Assembly: GCA_963932145.1 (NCBI GenBank)
Contig: OZ010603.1
Location: 79,014,828 to 79,078,827 of the forward strand
Direction: 5' to 3'
DNA from: Acanthosepion lycidas
Lineage: Eukaryota; Mollusca; Cephalopoda; Sepiida; Sepiidae
DNA: 64,000 nucleotides
Position numbers and translations under genes: made by a program. Of the stretch, positions 20,801-32,120 are shown in pieces (position 1 is the stretch's first letter; every line of letters begins with the position of its first letter). A model generated the notes under the pieces. That model did not search any database, was not told where the DNA came from, and saw only the letters and a program-made list of their open reading frames with translations.

Positions 20801-23800
20801 TATAAGTTTTTGAAAAAAAATGTTGCCAGCTCTAATTTTTTTCCAAAAATAATGTTGCCAGCTTTACTTTTTTTTGAAAAATAATGTTGCCAGCTATACG
20901 TTTTTGAAAAAATAATGTTTCCAGCTATACGTTTTTGAAAAAATAATGTTTCCATCTATGCGTTCTTTGGAAAAAATAATGTTGCCAGCTATACGTTTTT
21001 CGGAAAAATTAATGTCGCCAACTATACGATTTTGAAAAAATAATGTTGCCATCTATACGTTTTTCAATAAATAATGTTGCCAGCTATGCGTTTTTTGGAA
21101 AAAAAATGTTGACAGCTATACGTTTTTTGGAAAAATAATGTTGCCAGCTATGCGTTTTTGAAAAAATAATGTTGCCAGCTATAAGTTTTTTGGAAAAAAT
21201 AATGTTGCCAACTATCCGTTTGTAAAAAAAATGATGTTGCCAGTTATACGTTTTTGAAAAAATAATGTTGCCAGCTATACGTTTTTGAGAAAATAATGCT
21301 TCCAGCTATAAGTTTTTATGCGTTCTTTGGAAAAAATAATGTTGCCAGCTAAATGTTTTTGAAAAAATAATGCTTCCATCTAGACGATTTTGAAAAAAAA
21401 ATGTTGCCAGCTATACGTTCTTGAAAAAATAATGTTGCCAGCTATACGTTCTTTGGAAAAATAATGTTTCCAGCTATAAGTTTTTGAAAAAATAATGTTG
21501 CCAGCTTAATGTTCTTGAAAAAATAATGTTACCAGCTATACGTTCTTTGGAAAAATAATGTTTCCAGCTATAAGTTTTTATGCGTTCTTTGGAAAAAATA
21601 ATGTTGCCAGCTAAATGTTTTTGAAAAAATAATGCTTCCATCTAGACGATTTTGAAAAAAAAATGTTGCCAGCTATACGTTCTTGAAAAAATAATGTTGC
21701 CAGCTATACGTTCTTTGGAAAAATAATGTTTCCAGCTATAAGTTTTTGAAAAAATAATGTTGCCAGCTATACGTTTTTGAAAAAATAATGTTTCCAGCTA
21801 TACGTTTTTGAAAAAATAATCTTGCCAGCTATCCGATTTTGAAAAAATAATGATGCCAGCTATACGTTCTTAAAAAAAATTATGTTGCCAGTTATACGTT
21901 TTTGAAAAAATAATGTTGCCAGATATACGTTTTTGAGAAAATAATATTGCCAGGTATGCGTTCTTTGGAAAAAATAATGTTTCCAGCTATACGTTTTTGC
22001 AAAAATAATGTTGCCAGGTATAAGTTTTTGAAAAAAAATGTTGCCAGCTCTAATTTTTTTCCAAAAATAATGTTGCCAGCCTTACTTTTTTTTGAAAAAT
22101 AATGTTGCCAGCTATACGTTTTTGAAAAAATAATGTTTCCATCTATGTGTTCTTTGGAAAAAATAATGTTGCCAGCTATACGTTTTTCGGAAAAATTAAT
22201 GTTGCCAACTATACGATTTTGAAAAAATAATGTTGCCATCTATCCGTTTTTCAAAAAATAATGTTGCCAGCTATGCGTTTTTTGTAAAAAAAATGTTGAC
22301 AGCTATACGTTTTTTGGAAAAATAATGTTGCCAGCTATGCGTTTTTGAAAAAATAATGTTGCCAGCTATACGTTTTTCAAAAAATAATTTTGCCAGCTAT
22401 GCGTTTTTTGTAAAAAAAATGTTGACAGCTATAAGTTTTTTGGAAAAAATAATGTTGCCAGCTATCCGTTTGTAAAAAAAATGATGTTGCCAGCTATACG
22501 TTTTTGAGAAAATAATGCTTCCATCTAGACGATTTTGAAAAAATAATGTTGCCAGCTATACGTTCTTGAAAAAATAATGTTACCAGCTATACGTTCTTTG
22601 GAAAAATAATGTTTCCAGCTATAAGTTTTTATGCGTTCTTTGGAAAAAATAATGTTGCCAGCTAAATGTTTTTGAAAAAATAATGCTTCCATCTAGACGA
22701 TTTTAAAAAAATAATGTTGCCAGCTATACGTTCTTGAAAAAATAATGTTGCCAGCTATACGTTCTTTGGAAGAATAATGTTTCCAGCTATAAGTTTTTGA
22801 AAAAATAATGCTGCCAGCTATACGTTTTTGAAAAAATAATGTTGCCAGTCATACGTTTTTGAAAAAATAATGTTGCCAGGTATGCGTTTTTGAAAAAATA
22901 ATGTTTCCAGCTATACGTTTTTGAAAAATTAATGTTGACAGATATAAGTTTTTTTGGGGAGAATAATGTTGCCAGCTATGCGTTTTTGAAAAAATAATGT
23001 TTCCAGCTATACGTTTTTGAAAAAATAATGTTGCCAGCTATACGTTTTTGAAAAAATAATGTTGCCAGCTATACGTTTTTCGGAAAAGTTAATGTTTCCA
23101 GCTATGCGTTTTTTGGAAAAAAAATGTTGACAGCCATACGTTTTTTGGAAAAATAATGTTGCCAGCTTTGCGTTTTTGAAAAAATAATGTTGCCAGCTAT
23201 GCGTTTGTAAAAAAAATGATGTTGCCAGTTATACGTTTTTGAAAAAAAAATGTTGCCAGTTATACGTTTTTGAGAAAATAATGTTGCCAGTTATGCGTTC
23301 TTTGGAAAAAATGATGTTGCCAGCCAAACGTTTTTGAAAAAATAATGCTTCCATCTAGACGATTTTGAAAAAATAATGTTTCCAGCTATAAGTTTTTGAA
23401 AAAATAATGTTGCCAGCTCTAATTTTTTTCAAAAAATAATGTTGCCAGCCTTACTTTTTTTTGAAAAATAATGTTTCCATCTATGCGTTCTTTGGAAAAA
23501 ATAATGTTGCTAACTATACGTTTTTCGGAAAAATTAATGTTGCAAGCTATACGATTTTGAAAAACTAATGTTGCCATCTATACGTTTTTGAAAAAATAAT
23601 GTTGCCAGCTAATCGTTTTTTGGAAAAAAAAATGTTGCCAGTTATACGTTTTTTGGAAAAATAATGTTGCCAGCTATGCGTTTTTGAAAAAATAATGTTG
23701 CCAGCTATACGTTTTTGAAAAAATAATCTTGCCAGCTATACGTTTTTGAAAAAATAATCTTGCCAGCTATCCGATTTTGAAAAAATAATCTTGCCAGCTA

Positions 23801-25812
23801 TACGTTCTTAAAAAAAAATTATGTTGCCAGTTATACGTTTTTGAAAAAAATAATGTTTCCAGATATACGTTTTTGAGAAAATAATATTGCCAGGTATGCG
23901 TTCTTTGGAAAAAATAATGTTTCCAGCTATACGTTTTTGAAAAAATAATGTTGCCAGGTATAAGTTTTTGAAAAAATAATGTTGCCAGCTCTAATTTTTT
24001 TCCAAAAATAATGTTGCCAGCCTTACTTTTTTTTGAAAAATAATGTTGTCAGCTATGCGTTCTTTGGAAAAAATAATGTTGCCAGCTATACGTTTTTCGG
24101 AAAAATTAATGTTGCCAACTATACGATTTTGAAAAAATAATGTTGCCATCTATACGTTTTTCAAAAAATAATGTTGCCAGCTATGCGTGTTTTGGAAAAA
24201 AAATGTTGACAGCTATACGTTTTTTGGAAAAATAATGTTGCCAGCTATGCGTTTTTGAAAAAATAATGTTGCCAGCTATAAGTTTTTTGGAAAAAATAAT
24301 GTTGCCAGCTATCCGTTTGTAAAAAAAATGATGTTGCCAGTTATACGTTTTTGAAAAAATAATGTTGCCAGCTATACGTTTTTGAGAAAATAATGCTTCC
24401 ATCTAAACGATTTTTAAAAAATAATGTTGCCAGCTATACGTTCTTGAAAAAATAATGTTACCAGCTATACGTTCTTTGGAAAAATAATGTTTCCAGCTAT
24501 AAGTTTTTATGCGTTCTTTGGAAAAAATAATGTTGCCAGCTAAACGTTTTTGAAAAAATAATGCTTCCATCTAGACGATTTTGAAAAAATAATGTTGCCA
24601 GCTATACGTTCTTGAAAAAATAATGTTGACAGCTATACGTTTTTTGGAAAAATAATGTTTCCAGCTATAAGTTTTTGAAAAAATAATGCTGCCAGCTATA
24701 AGTTCTTGAAAAAATAATGTTGCCAGCTCTAATTTTTTTCCAAAAATAATGTTGCCAGCCTTACTTTTTTTTGAAAAATAATGTTGCCAGCTATACGTTT
24801 TTGAAAAAATTGGTTTCCAGCTATACGTTTTTGAAAAAATAATGTTTCCATCTATGCGTTCTTGGGAAAAAATAATGTTGCCAGCTATACGTTTTTGAAA
24901 AAATAATGTTGCTAACTATACGTTTTTCGGAAAAATTAATGTTGCCAGCTATACGATTTTGAAAAAATAATGTTGCCATCTATAAGTTTTTGAAAAAATA
25001 ATGTTGCCAGCTATGTGTTTTTTGGAAAAAAAATGTTGCCAGCTATACGTTTTTTGGAAAAATAATGTTGCCAGCTATGCGTTTTTGAAAAAATAATGTT
25101 GCCAGCTATATGTTTTTGAAAAAATAATGTTGCCATCTATAAGTTTTTGAAAAAATAATGTTGCCAGCTATGTGTTTTTTGGAAAAAAAATGTTGCCAGC
25201 TATACGTTTTTTGGAAAAATAATGTTGCCAGCTATGCGTTTTAAAAAAAAAAAATATGTTGCCAGTTATACGTTTTTGAAAAAATAATGTTGCCAGATAT
25301 ACGTTTTTGCGAAAATAATATTGCTAGGTATGCGTTCTTTGGAAAAAATAATGTTTCCAGCTATACGTTTTTGAAAAAATAATGTTCCAGGTATACGTTT
25401 TTGAAAAAAAAATGTTGCCAGCTCTAACTTTTTTCCAAAAATAATGTTGCCAGCCTTACTTTTTTTTGAAAAATAATGTTGCCAGCTATACGTTTTTGAA
25501 AAAATAATGTTTCCATATATGCGTTCTTTGGAAAAAATAATTTTGCCAGCTATACGTTTTTGAAAAATTAATGTTGCCAGCTATACGTTTTTCGGAAAAA
25601 TTAATGTTGCCAACTATACGATTTTGAAAAAATAATGTTGCCATCTATACGTTTTTGAAAAAATAATGTTGCCAGCTATGCGTTTTTTGGAAAAATAATG
25701 TTGCCAGCTATGCGTTTTTGAAAAAATAATGTTGCCAGCTATACGTTTTTGAAAAAATAATGTTGCCCGCTATACGTTTTTGAAAAATAATGTTGCCAGC
25801 TATACTTTTAAT

Positions 25813-25818
<6 letters not shown>
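17882..25818 (+). repeat. Large tandem array of a roughly 31-bp repeat with defined ends
   Basis: The consensus unit is GTTGCCAGCTATACG followed by TTTTTGAAAAAATAAT, 31 bp. The array proper runs from about 18010 to 25808, which is about 250 units by length. Variants differ by runs of A/T and by single bases, such as 'ttctttgg' or 'tttccatcta' forms. A unique left end (17882-18009) contains 'acgataaactac' three times. The right end is 'cttttaatagtact'. Both ends recur inverted at 6568-6983, so this is a discrete element that differs mainly in copy number. The many 70-115-residue minus-strand open frames here are by-products of the repeat and not genes. Confidence 0.95.

Positions 25819-25853
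<35 letters not shown>
25819..25853. repeat. (TA)n tract
   Basis: A TA run between the end of the 31-bp array and a mariner MITE. The MITE appears to have inserted into it, using TA as target. Confidence 0.95.
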
Positions 25854-25857
<4 letters not shown>

Positions 25858-25956
25858 GTTGGTGCAAAAATAATGACGTAATAATGACGTTTTTTGACGT
25901 ATTTTTTAACGTCAAAAAACGACATTATTACGTCATTTTTTTTTGCACCAACCTAA
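25854..25956. mobile_element. Mariner-type MITE, copy 2
   Basis: A 103-bp near-palindrome with terminal TTAGGTTGGTGCAAAAATAA and its complement, flanked by TA at 25852-25853 and 25957-25958. It forms the left edge of a block of about 650 bp that recurs at 32019-32693. Confidence 0.9.
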
Positions 25957-26511
25957 TATATACACTAAGATTCCGTCCACAGAAATCCTTGCTTTTCTCT
26001 CTGGTGTAATATGAAAGGTGTAGTCCATTATGATCAATAGGAACATAGAAGGACCACCACTGCAAACGTTCATTTTCAGAAACTTGATTGAATAAAAAAG
26101 ATTTACCTCCGAGATGCTCTGCTGTGACAAACAGATTTTTTTTTTCTTATCTAGGATATCAATACAAGTGCACACACTAAAAAACAAACTCAATAAAAAA
26201 AAATACAGTGTAAATAAGAGACCCGGATATAAGAGAAACACGGATATAAGGGAGATTTTCTGTGATCCCAAATTAGAGCCTGTGTAAATGTATATAAATT
26301 AGATCAAACCCGGATATAAGCGAAACCCGGATATAAGAGAGATTTTATCTGGTCCCAAATTAGAGCCTGTGTTAATGTATATGAATTGGACCAAACCCGG
26401 ATATAAGAGACTTCTTCTCCGTCCTTACAACTCTCTTATATCCGGGTTACACTGTATTTAAAACATGGAATGTTCTTTCACATCCTCAATAGTCACCAGA
26501 TTTAGCCGAAA
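25957..26511 (-). mobile_element. Block shared with 32121-32693; possible pogo/Tigger-type transposase scrap
   Basis: The minus-strand translation contains MFLLIIMDYTFHITPERKAR. This could correspond to the second-aspartate region (LLIxDNxxxH) of a DDE_1 (pogo/Tigger) transposase, and the adjacent MITE has pogo-like ends, which fits. The match is weak and the piece is short. About 650 bp is collinear with 32019-32693 at high identity, including flanks on both sides of the inner MITE. Confidence 0.4.
26206..26454. mobile_element. Pogo/Tc1-like MITE with iterated terminal motif, copy 1
   Basis: The element begins CAGTGTAA and ends CTCTTATATCCGGGTTACAC-TG, flanked by TA on both sides (26204-26205 and 26455-26456). 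The motif CCCGGATATAAGAGA from the inverted terminus recurs several times inside, mostly as doublets separated by a segment with 'cccaaattagagcctgtgtt'. It has no coding capacity. It is paired with the copy at 32363-32634. Confidence 0.8.
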
Positions 26512-26525
26512 TAACCTAATAACTT

Positions 26526-26585
26526 AATTTGGCATTAAATGACATACACTGGCTGATATAGCATAAAACCCAAGCAACCAACCAA
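26526..26585 (-). repeat. Short dispersed repeat
   Basis: It is the inverted copy of the segment at 6402-6460, with blocks 'ttggcattaaatgacat' and 'aaccaaccaacc'. Function and class are unknown. Confidence 0.6.
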
Positions 26586-26756
26586 CCTTATCAGCACAAT
26601 ATATTACTAACAACGTTGTCTCTTAGAAGGATTGTTAACAATGCTTCAACGGTGATATAAAACTAAAAAAACCCACCGATGTTGTATGTCTGAATAGGGT
26701 TTCCCGAGATTCAATTTCAAAGATAAATAATACACTAACAGGTAACAATTAGCAAG

Positions 26757-27290
26757 CTTAAACTTAAAGAATCAGCATATATGCTAGGCTACAAAAATCT
26801 CCTGAGCCGACCAAGCATAGAAATGAATACAATATAGGAACTAGTAATAAGGAGTGCCAAAGAAAAACGATAATAACAACAAAAGTTGCAATATGAGCTC
26901 TGGTAAAAACATGATTGATAACAGCAAAAAATTGCAATATGAGCACTGGTAAAAATGGTTGCTGAAGACATTAGGTTTATAATACCCAGAAATTCATACA
27001 AGGACACATGACACAGTGGATAAAGGCGTTGGTTAGATCCAGTGACAGGACCCAAACAGTGTGATTTCAATACCCGGTTAAGGCAGTGGCGAACTTTCAG
27101 AGGGAAATTAACAGGAGATAACTGATAACTGACATCCGTTAAACATGGCACGTGGAACTAGAACAGTCTACCCCAGTGAGGTAAGGTCGACATTCCAACC
27201 ACCTGAAGAACGTCGGAGCGTACAACGGCCGAAGCGTTGTAATAAATATGGCGACAAAGTCCGAATAATGTAAATAATGTACATAATACC
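26757..27290 (+). mobile_element. PLE 3'-terminal fragment (family A)
   Basis: The start translates as LKESAYMLGYKNLLSRPS followed by MNTI, the C-terminal block of a PLE protein. The 3' part has 'cacctgaagaa', 'gcgtacaacggccgaagcg' (a decayed hammerhead-like block near 27200-27240) and the tail 'aataatgtaaataatgta' shared with 2040-2212 and 3872-4690. An internal duplication repeats 'ttgcaatatgagc'. It is damaged. Confidence 0.7.
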
Positions 27291-27660
27291 TCATCTTAGA
27301 AATATAGACAGATACTAGCTGGGATCTGTTATATCCTAGACGTTGTCGAACTCTTGCATAGCCTCGTCCGGGGAGGTAGACATACCTAAACCCATTTATG
27401 CGGAGTGACGTAGAAATTTTGGCCGAGACTACGGGGTCGGATTGCCCCACATTAAACTCGGCCTTGTGCCACATCCTACCTCGTGGGGAGGCTGGTAAAT
27501 ATCGTCTAGCTGGGATCTGTTGCGTACGACTCAGACTTACACGAGAACTACCGACTTTCCAATAGTAGCACACACTACTGGATTGACTTTCGACGATCGT
27601 GCGCATAACTGTTACCTTATTTCTTATTGTATTGTTTTTTTACAATAAACCTTTACTTAC
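27290..27660. other. Unclassified repeat-like stretch
   Basis: GC content is higher than in the neighbourhood. The segment 'tagctgggatctgtt' occurs twice (about 27318 and 27510), and an AATAAA lies at 27645-27650. A 155-residue minus-strand open frame (27139-27606) extends into the PLE tail and shows no domain. A solo terminal repeat of some retroelement is possible but unproven. Confidence 0.3.
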
Positions 27661-28030
27661 TTATCCACCGTGTTTATCAAGTATATATTCCTATTAGCAC
27701 GGAATATAACAATAAACGAACCCTTGCATATTATATTCCAGCTGTTATGTATGTGAAAAATAATAAGTATTCATATTAGGCCATAACAATATTATTAAAT
27801 AAATTTAACACAACATTCACTACATTAAAACTGTTTTATTAAGCAGCTACTTAAATGGTAAAAAAGCCACACGTGTCACATGACTTGATGGTAAATAATT
27901 AGATAGATGCACACGGATTTGCTTATTTTTTAAAGTCTATACCTGCTTTAAGCTATTACTATAAATGTTCATACAATGTGTTAACTATGAAACCCTGTGG
28001 AACAATAAACCTTCTTTTACGTCTTTATTT
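27661..28030. other. AT-rich stretch, no gene seen
   Basis: No repeat family or frame was recognised. Confidence 0.4.
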
Positions 28031-28039
28031 TTTTTGGTT

Positions 28040-28890
28040 CACTCTATATAAGACCCGGAGGCCACTTGAGTTAGATGGTTATGTTAGGGGGTAGATTATA
28101 CAGATATGAGAGGAAGATAACTGTTGACTTTAGACTTGAACAGGTTAAGATTGTAGTGATCGGGGAAACATCCACTTGGGAGTCTGTTCCATAGGTCAGT
28201 GGTTCGCGGGAAGAAGCTGTTTGAGTGGAAAACTTCTCACCGATGGAATACGGAGGAAATGTGAGTGGTTTGCTACTATGTAAGCAGCATGGCGGGTCCT
28301 AGACGTGAAGGTCAGACCTGGTGGAATCAGGAGCTGGAGTTCGTCCGAGCACTTTCCATGGTATTAGCGATAGAGCAGTGAGAGACTTGACCCATATCAC
28401 CTGTGAGAGAGAGTTTGGAGAGTGGAAAATATGAACTTGGAGACGCTTTTTGAACTCTATCAACAGTACTCCAATTTCCGCCTGATCTGCCCCTTATAAA
28501 GGTAGAGGATAAGATGACGAGTCAGATATTTACTAGAGAGGTACAAGGAGCCGATCATTTTACCTGCATCTTTAGTGATGGATCGTATCTAGGAATTCCA
28601 CTTAAGGTCGAGTTTGAGACGCAGTATCCTCTCAAGGCACGACGCATCCTCAAGGGGGCATTCATTCATCGGGACTGGCTGTAATTCGAGCTCTGATGGT
28701 GGTGATGTAATGTAAGTAGTTTGATTTCAGAGGTACTGAATATAACCAACCAGTTTTCCCCAATGGGAAGTTATTGTTAAATCCGAAAAGACGTCAGCTG
28801 CCAATCTCTGATCGTCCACACTTTTAGAGATGCGCCCGTATATCATCGTATCGTTGGTATAGACGTTTACAAATAATCGGTGTTTATACT
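28040..28890 (-). mobile_element. LINE 3' half, minus strand (interrupted by Tc1-like element)
   Basis: On the minus strand the translation gives NVYTNDTMIYGRISKS (RT catalytic box, with TNDT where ADDT is usual). KMIGSLYLSSKYLT and the C-terminal block LYRYYHGKCSDELQLLIPPG then RHAAYIVANHS follow. The 3' end lies near 28040. The upstream part of the same LINE continues at 29644-29870 beyond the inserted Tc1-like element. The copy has several frame breaks. Confidence 0.8.
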
Positions 28891-28892
28891 TA

Positions 28893-29641
28893 GACCCTTG
28901 TGCAAATTAATTGAAACAACCGTGTTAGTTTATTTTCTCTCAACATACGGTCAGTTCTAGACCCACTGGAGTGACAGGGTGTAATCGATTTCTATTTTTT
29001 ACTCAGATTAGGTTATTTGCAGTGGTGTGCAGTAATATGAATCTATTTCCGTGTATAGTTTCTGTAATGTACACATGAGGTATTTACAAAAGCATTATAT
29101 AAACCCTTGTGTAAATTAATTGAAACAACCGCTCTAGTTTCCTTTCTTTCAACATACGGTCAGTTTTAGACCCACTGGAGTGACAGGGTGCAATCGATTT
29201 CTATTTTTTATTCAGATTAGGCCATTTCTATGAATATGAATCTATTTTGGTGGTGTATGATGAAATTTCTTTAACAGTGAAAAAATATTGCGTCATTCGT
29301 GATTACATCAGATTTTCGTCACTATTGTCTCGACTCTTGATAAGTTGTCCTACGGCCATTGTCTGCTATGGACGTTACTCCAAGGAAGCGTACGAAAATT
29401 GTAACACTGCACACATAAATTGGCAAGCCTTACCAGTAGGCAAATCAAAGTACTATCGACTGGCTTGGAAACTCTCCTGATTTAAATCCAATCGAGAATC
29501 TGTAGTCAATCTGCAAGGAAAGACTTCGTGGAACGGACATACTAAGTACTAACATGTGCAATAGGTCATGTTTCATTGAAAAAATACGAAAAAAAAATAA
29601 TGGAATTGTTCGTTTTGTTTCAATTAATTTGCACAAGGGTG
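28893..29641 (+). mobile_element. Tc1-like DNA transposon, degenerate, inserted in a LINE
   Basis: The ends are ACCCTTGTGCAAATTAATTG and its complement ...GCACAAGGGTG, flanked by TA (28891-28892 and 29642-29643). Near 29459-29510 the plus strand encodes WLGNSPDLNPIENL, the hallmark of the last catalytic region of Tc1 transposases, followed by a stop where tryptophan is usual. The first 170 bp is repeated inside (28893-29060 and 29103-29260), so either a partial copy inserted beside another or the end was duplicated. The transposase is not functional. Confidence 0.85.
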
Positions 29642-29643
29642 TA

Positions 29644-29870
29644 TGTTAATCAGATAAAGGGTTGGTCCAAGAAGTGATCTCTGGGTGACAGAGGACTGAC
29701 TTCGGGGATCTAACCTGCTAGGAAGGATTTTATAATAGATAAAACTCTTTCCATAACTGGAGAGCTTGTGTAGCAAACCTTTGTACCACACTTTGTCGAA
29801 GGCCTTCGTGATATCTAATGCTATGGTCCTTGTGTGTCCGTCATCAAGTCTTTAGTATTAATTATTAAAT
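29644..29870 (-). mobile_element. LINE reverse-transcriptase fragment, minus strand (5' of the Tc1 insertion)
   Basis: The minus-strand translation gives TIALDITKAFDKVWYKGLLH (with the RT aspartate motif AFDKVW), KLSSYGKS and SLLGPTLYLIN. The frame continues logically into the piece on the other side of the Tc1-like element (28040-28890), so the two are one LINE copy split by insertion. Confidence 0.8.
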
Positions 29871-29879
29871 TTGTATTCA

Positions 29880-30229
29880 AAGTACGTTTTATGGAATAAT
29901 TTTTTTTTTAATGTGAAGAAGTAAAGCATATATCTATTGATATCGTAAAATAATTTATTCCCATACTTTAAATCAGGATATATTTGCATTAAGGTGCTTT
30001 TCATTCAAAATACTTATTCAAAAATAATTAAAAAATATATGCTTATTTTGGAAAAACTACAGGTATTTTAAGCTATACTCCAAATTCACCTCATCATTTT
30101 GTATCATGAAATGTCTTTAAAAGAAACCTAACGGTTTGATAGGTAATTTAATATTCATTAAATCTCCTGCAGACATTTCTTTGTTAGAAATCTAACAAGG
30201 ATTTAAAATAGCATTTTCAACCTAATGTA
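29880..30229. other. AT-rich stretch, no gene seen
   Basis: Nothing recognised beyond A/T runs. Confidence 0.4.
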
Positions 30230-30830
30230 AGCACACGTCTCTCACAAATGAGGAAGCTGTTGTGGGTGAATAGGACATTTTACTTATGCACGTTGGCGGT
30301 TACCAAAATGTTGTGGAGAAATTAGCAGCAGGAGAAATTAGTCTCGTATTCACGGAGAAAAAAAGCATACTTGACAAGAAATAAAACGTACAGGAATAAT
30401 AGGAAAACATGGTAAAATGTACATTACTTTCATACAATTTATTTATATTTTTCTTGTGTGTGTTGGTGCGTGTAGTTTTTAGGTTTTATGGTACATGTGA
30501 TAAAAGGGAGAAGCTACTTCGTTTCACAAAGAGAAAATTTACACACGTGTTGCTTGCCTAAGGGTTCCTGGCGAAGTGATTGAATTTAACTTCTTTTAAT
30601 GGGCTGTCCGTATTTCCGGTACGAACAGTTTTTGTTGCAGACATTGTGCACAAAAAAATTGGACATTCGTACCCGCAAAAAGTGGAGTGTCAACAGGGCG
30701 GTTTTTCCCATGACACCGCTATTATTTTAACTACCTCCACTTTACGTCGACAATGTTTATTGTTTATTGTTTTAAAAAGCAATGATAAGAATTGTAATCA
30801 AACCTATAACATGAAAATGAATTTATACAT
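30230..30830 (+). repeat. Diverged duplicated segment, copy 1
   Basis: The blocks 'gaggaagctgttgtgg', 'cagacattgtgcacaaaaaa', 'cccgcaaaaagtggagtgtc' and 'gacaccgctattatttta' recur in the same order at 31750-31990. The 87-residue open frame at 30580-30843 crosses this repeat and is not supported as a gene. Confidence 0.7.
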
Positions 30831-31749
30831 TTTTTGTTCTTGAGAATTTACAATAAATATATTAAACGCTATTTATTTATAGAATTGTTTATTTACAAGA
30901 ATAATTTTATATTTACAACATTCTAAAAATTAATACAATTCTCATTAATGCAATGTAATATTTATCATTTACCAATTTATAAAGAAATAAATATGAAAAT
31001 AATTTTTTATTCATAAATTTATAAATATTTACTAAATTATTAAAATATGTGAACCAACTATAATGAAATCCTTATTATTTACCATTTTATAAAGTTCGAA
31101 TCAATTAGCCGATGTTTTGTCAACCATTCCAATAAATAATATAATAGTGTAAATAAAGAATCTAATAGATAAATAGCGAGTATTATTTATTGGTCAGTTC
31201 TGGAGAACTCAAGAACAAAGAAAAGGTATAAATTAACTTTCATGCTTTTAGGTTTTATTACAATACTAATGATCGCTTTTTTAAAACGAGGAACCTTTGC
31301 TGAGGAGTGAAAGTAGTTCAAATAATAACGGTGTCAAGGAAAAACCGTCCTTTTGAGATGCCGTTTTTATTTTATTTATTTATTTTTTTTTTTGCGAGCA
31401 CGTTTTTCGGGGGAAAACAAATTTCTTTCAATGTAGAATCGAAAAATTATCTCCTCATTGGGTATCAGCAGTTTAAAATAAAGTTGATTATACAGAATAC
31501 TATTTAAATAGATTTAATTTAAATTTGTTTTTATTCTTTCTGCTAAAACATTCTTACATTCTAAAGTCCTAAAGTTATATACGCTGTAGAGTTTCGCCCC
31601 CAAAATAAGCAAAAAACTTGATAACGTTGCGTTCCGGAAATTCAGGAATGTGAACCTTTCATTTTTTTTTTTTTTTTTTTTTTTTCATCGCTATATTACG
31701 GATGATAAGAATGGGTTTTGCGAGTCAACAGAAAACAAAAAGAGATTTG
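30831..31749. other. AT-rich stretch between duplicated segments
   Basis: This region contains poly-T at about 31664-31686. A segment at 31397-31500 is similar to 32840-32960 ('caaatttcttt...aatcgaaaa'). No gene is supported. Confidence 0.4.
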
Positions 31750-31990
31750 TTCTCACAAAATCAAAAGCAACTGAGGAAGCTGTTGTGGCTGAATAGGACG
31801 TTTTTGTAGCAGACATTGTGCACAAAAAAAAATGGCAAGCATGGACCCTCGTACCCGCAAAAAGTGGAGTGTCAAAAGGGCGGTTTTTCCTATGACACCG
31901 CTATTATTTTAACGACCTCTACTTTACGTCAACAATGTTTATTGTTTTAAAAACGATGATAAGAATTGTAATAAAACCTATAATAAAACA
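31750..31990 (+). repeat. Diverged duplicated segment, copy 2
   Basis: It matches 30230-30830 with the middle part shortened. It lies directly before the second MITE-bearing block. Confidence 0.7.
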
Positions 31991-32018
31991 CTAAAGGTAT
32001 AAATTAAATAATATAATA

Positions 32019-32120
32019 TTAGGTTGGTGCAAAAATAATGACGTAATAATGTCGTTTTTTGACGTATTTTTTAACGTCAAAAAACGGCATTATTACGTCA
32101 TTGTTTTTGCACCAACCTAA
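32019..32120. mobile_element. Mariner-type MITE, copy 3
   Basis: A 102-bp near-palindrome with the same termini as copies 1 and 2, flanked by TA at 32017-32018 and 32121-32122. Confidence 0.9.

Noticed and set aside
18286-24402. A series of minus-strand open frames of 73-115 residues with repeated AGNIIFSK-like peptides
   Set aside because: They arise from the 31-bp tandem unit. The frame cycles every three units and ends wherever a unit variant restores a stop. There is no start context, splice site or domain.
18010-25808. CRISPR-like regular repeat array
   Set aside because: Units of 31 bp follow each other without unique spacers and vary internally, and the context is eukaryotic. It is a tandem repeat.
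27139-27606. A 155-residue minus-strand open frame
   Set aside because: It overlaps the PLE 3' tail and repeat-like sequence, has no domain or membrane signal, and its composition is unlike the two supported genes.
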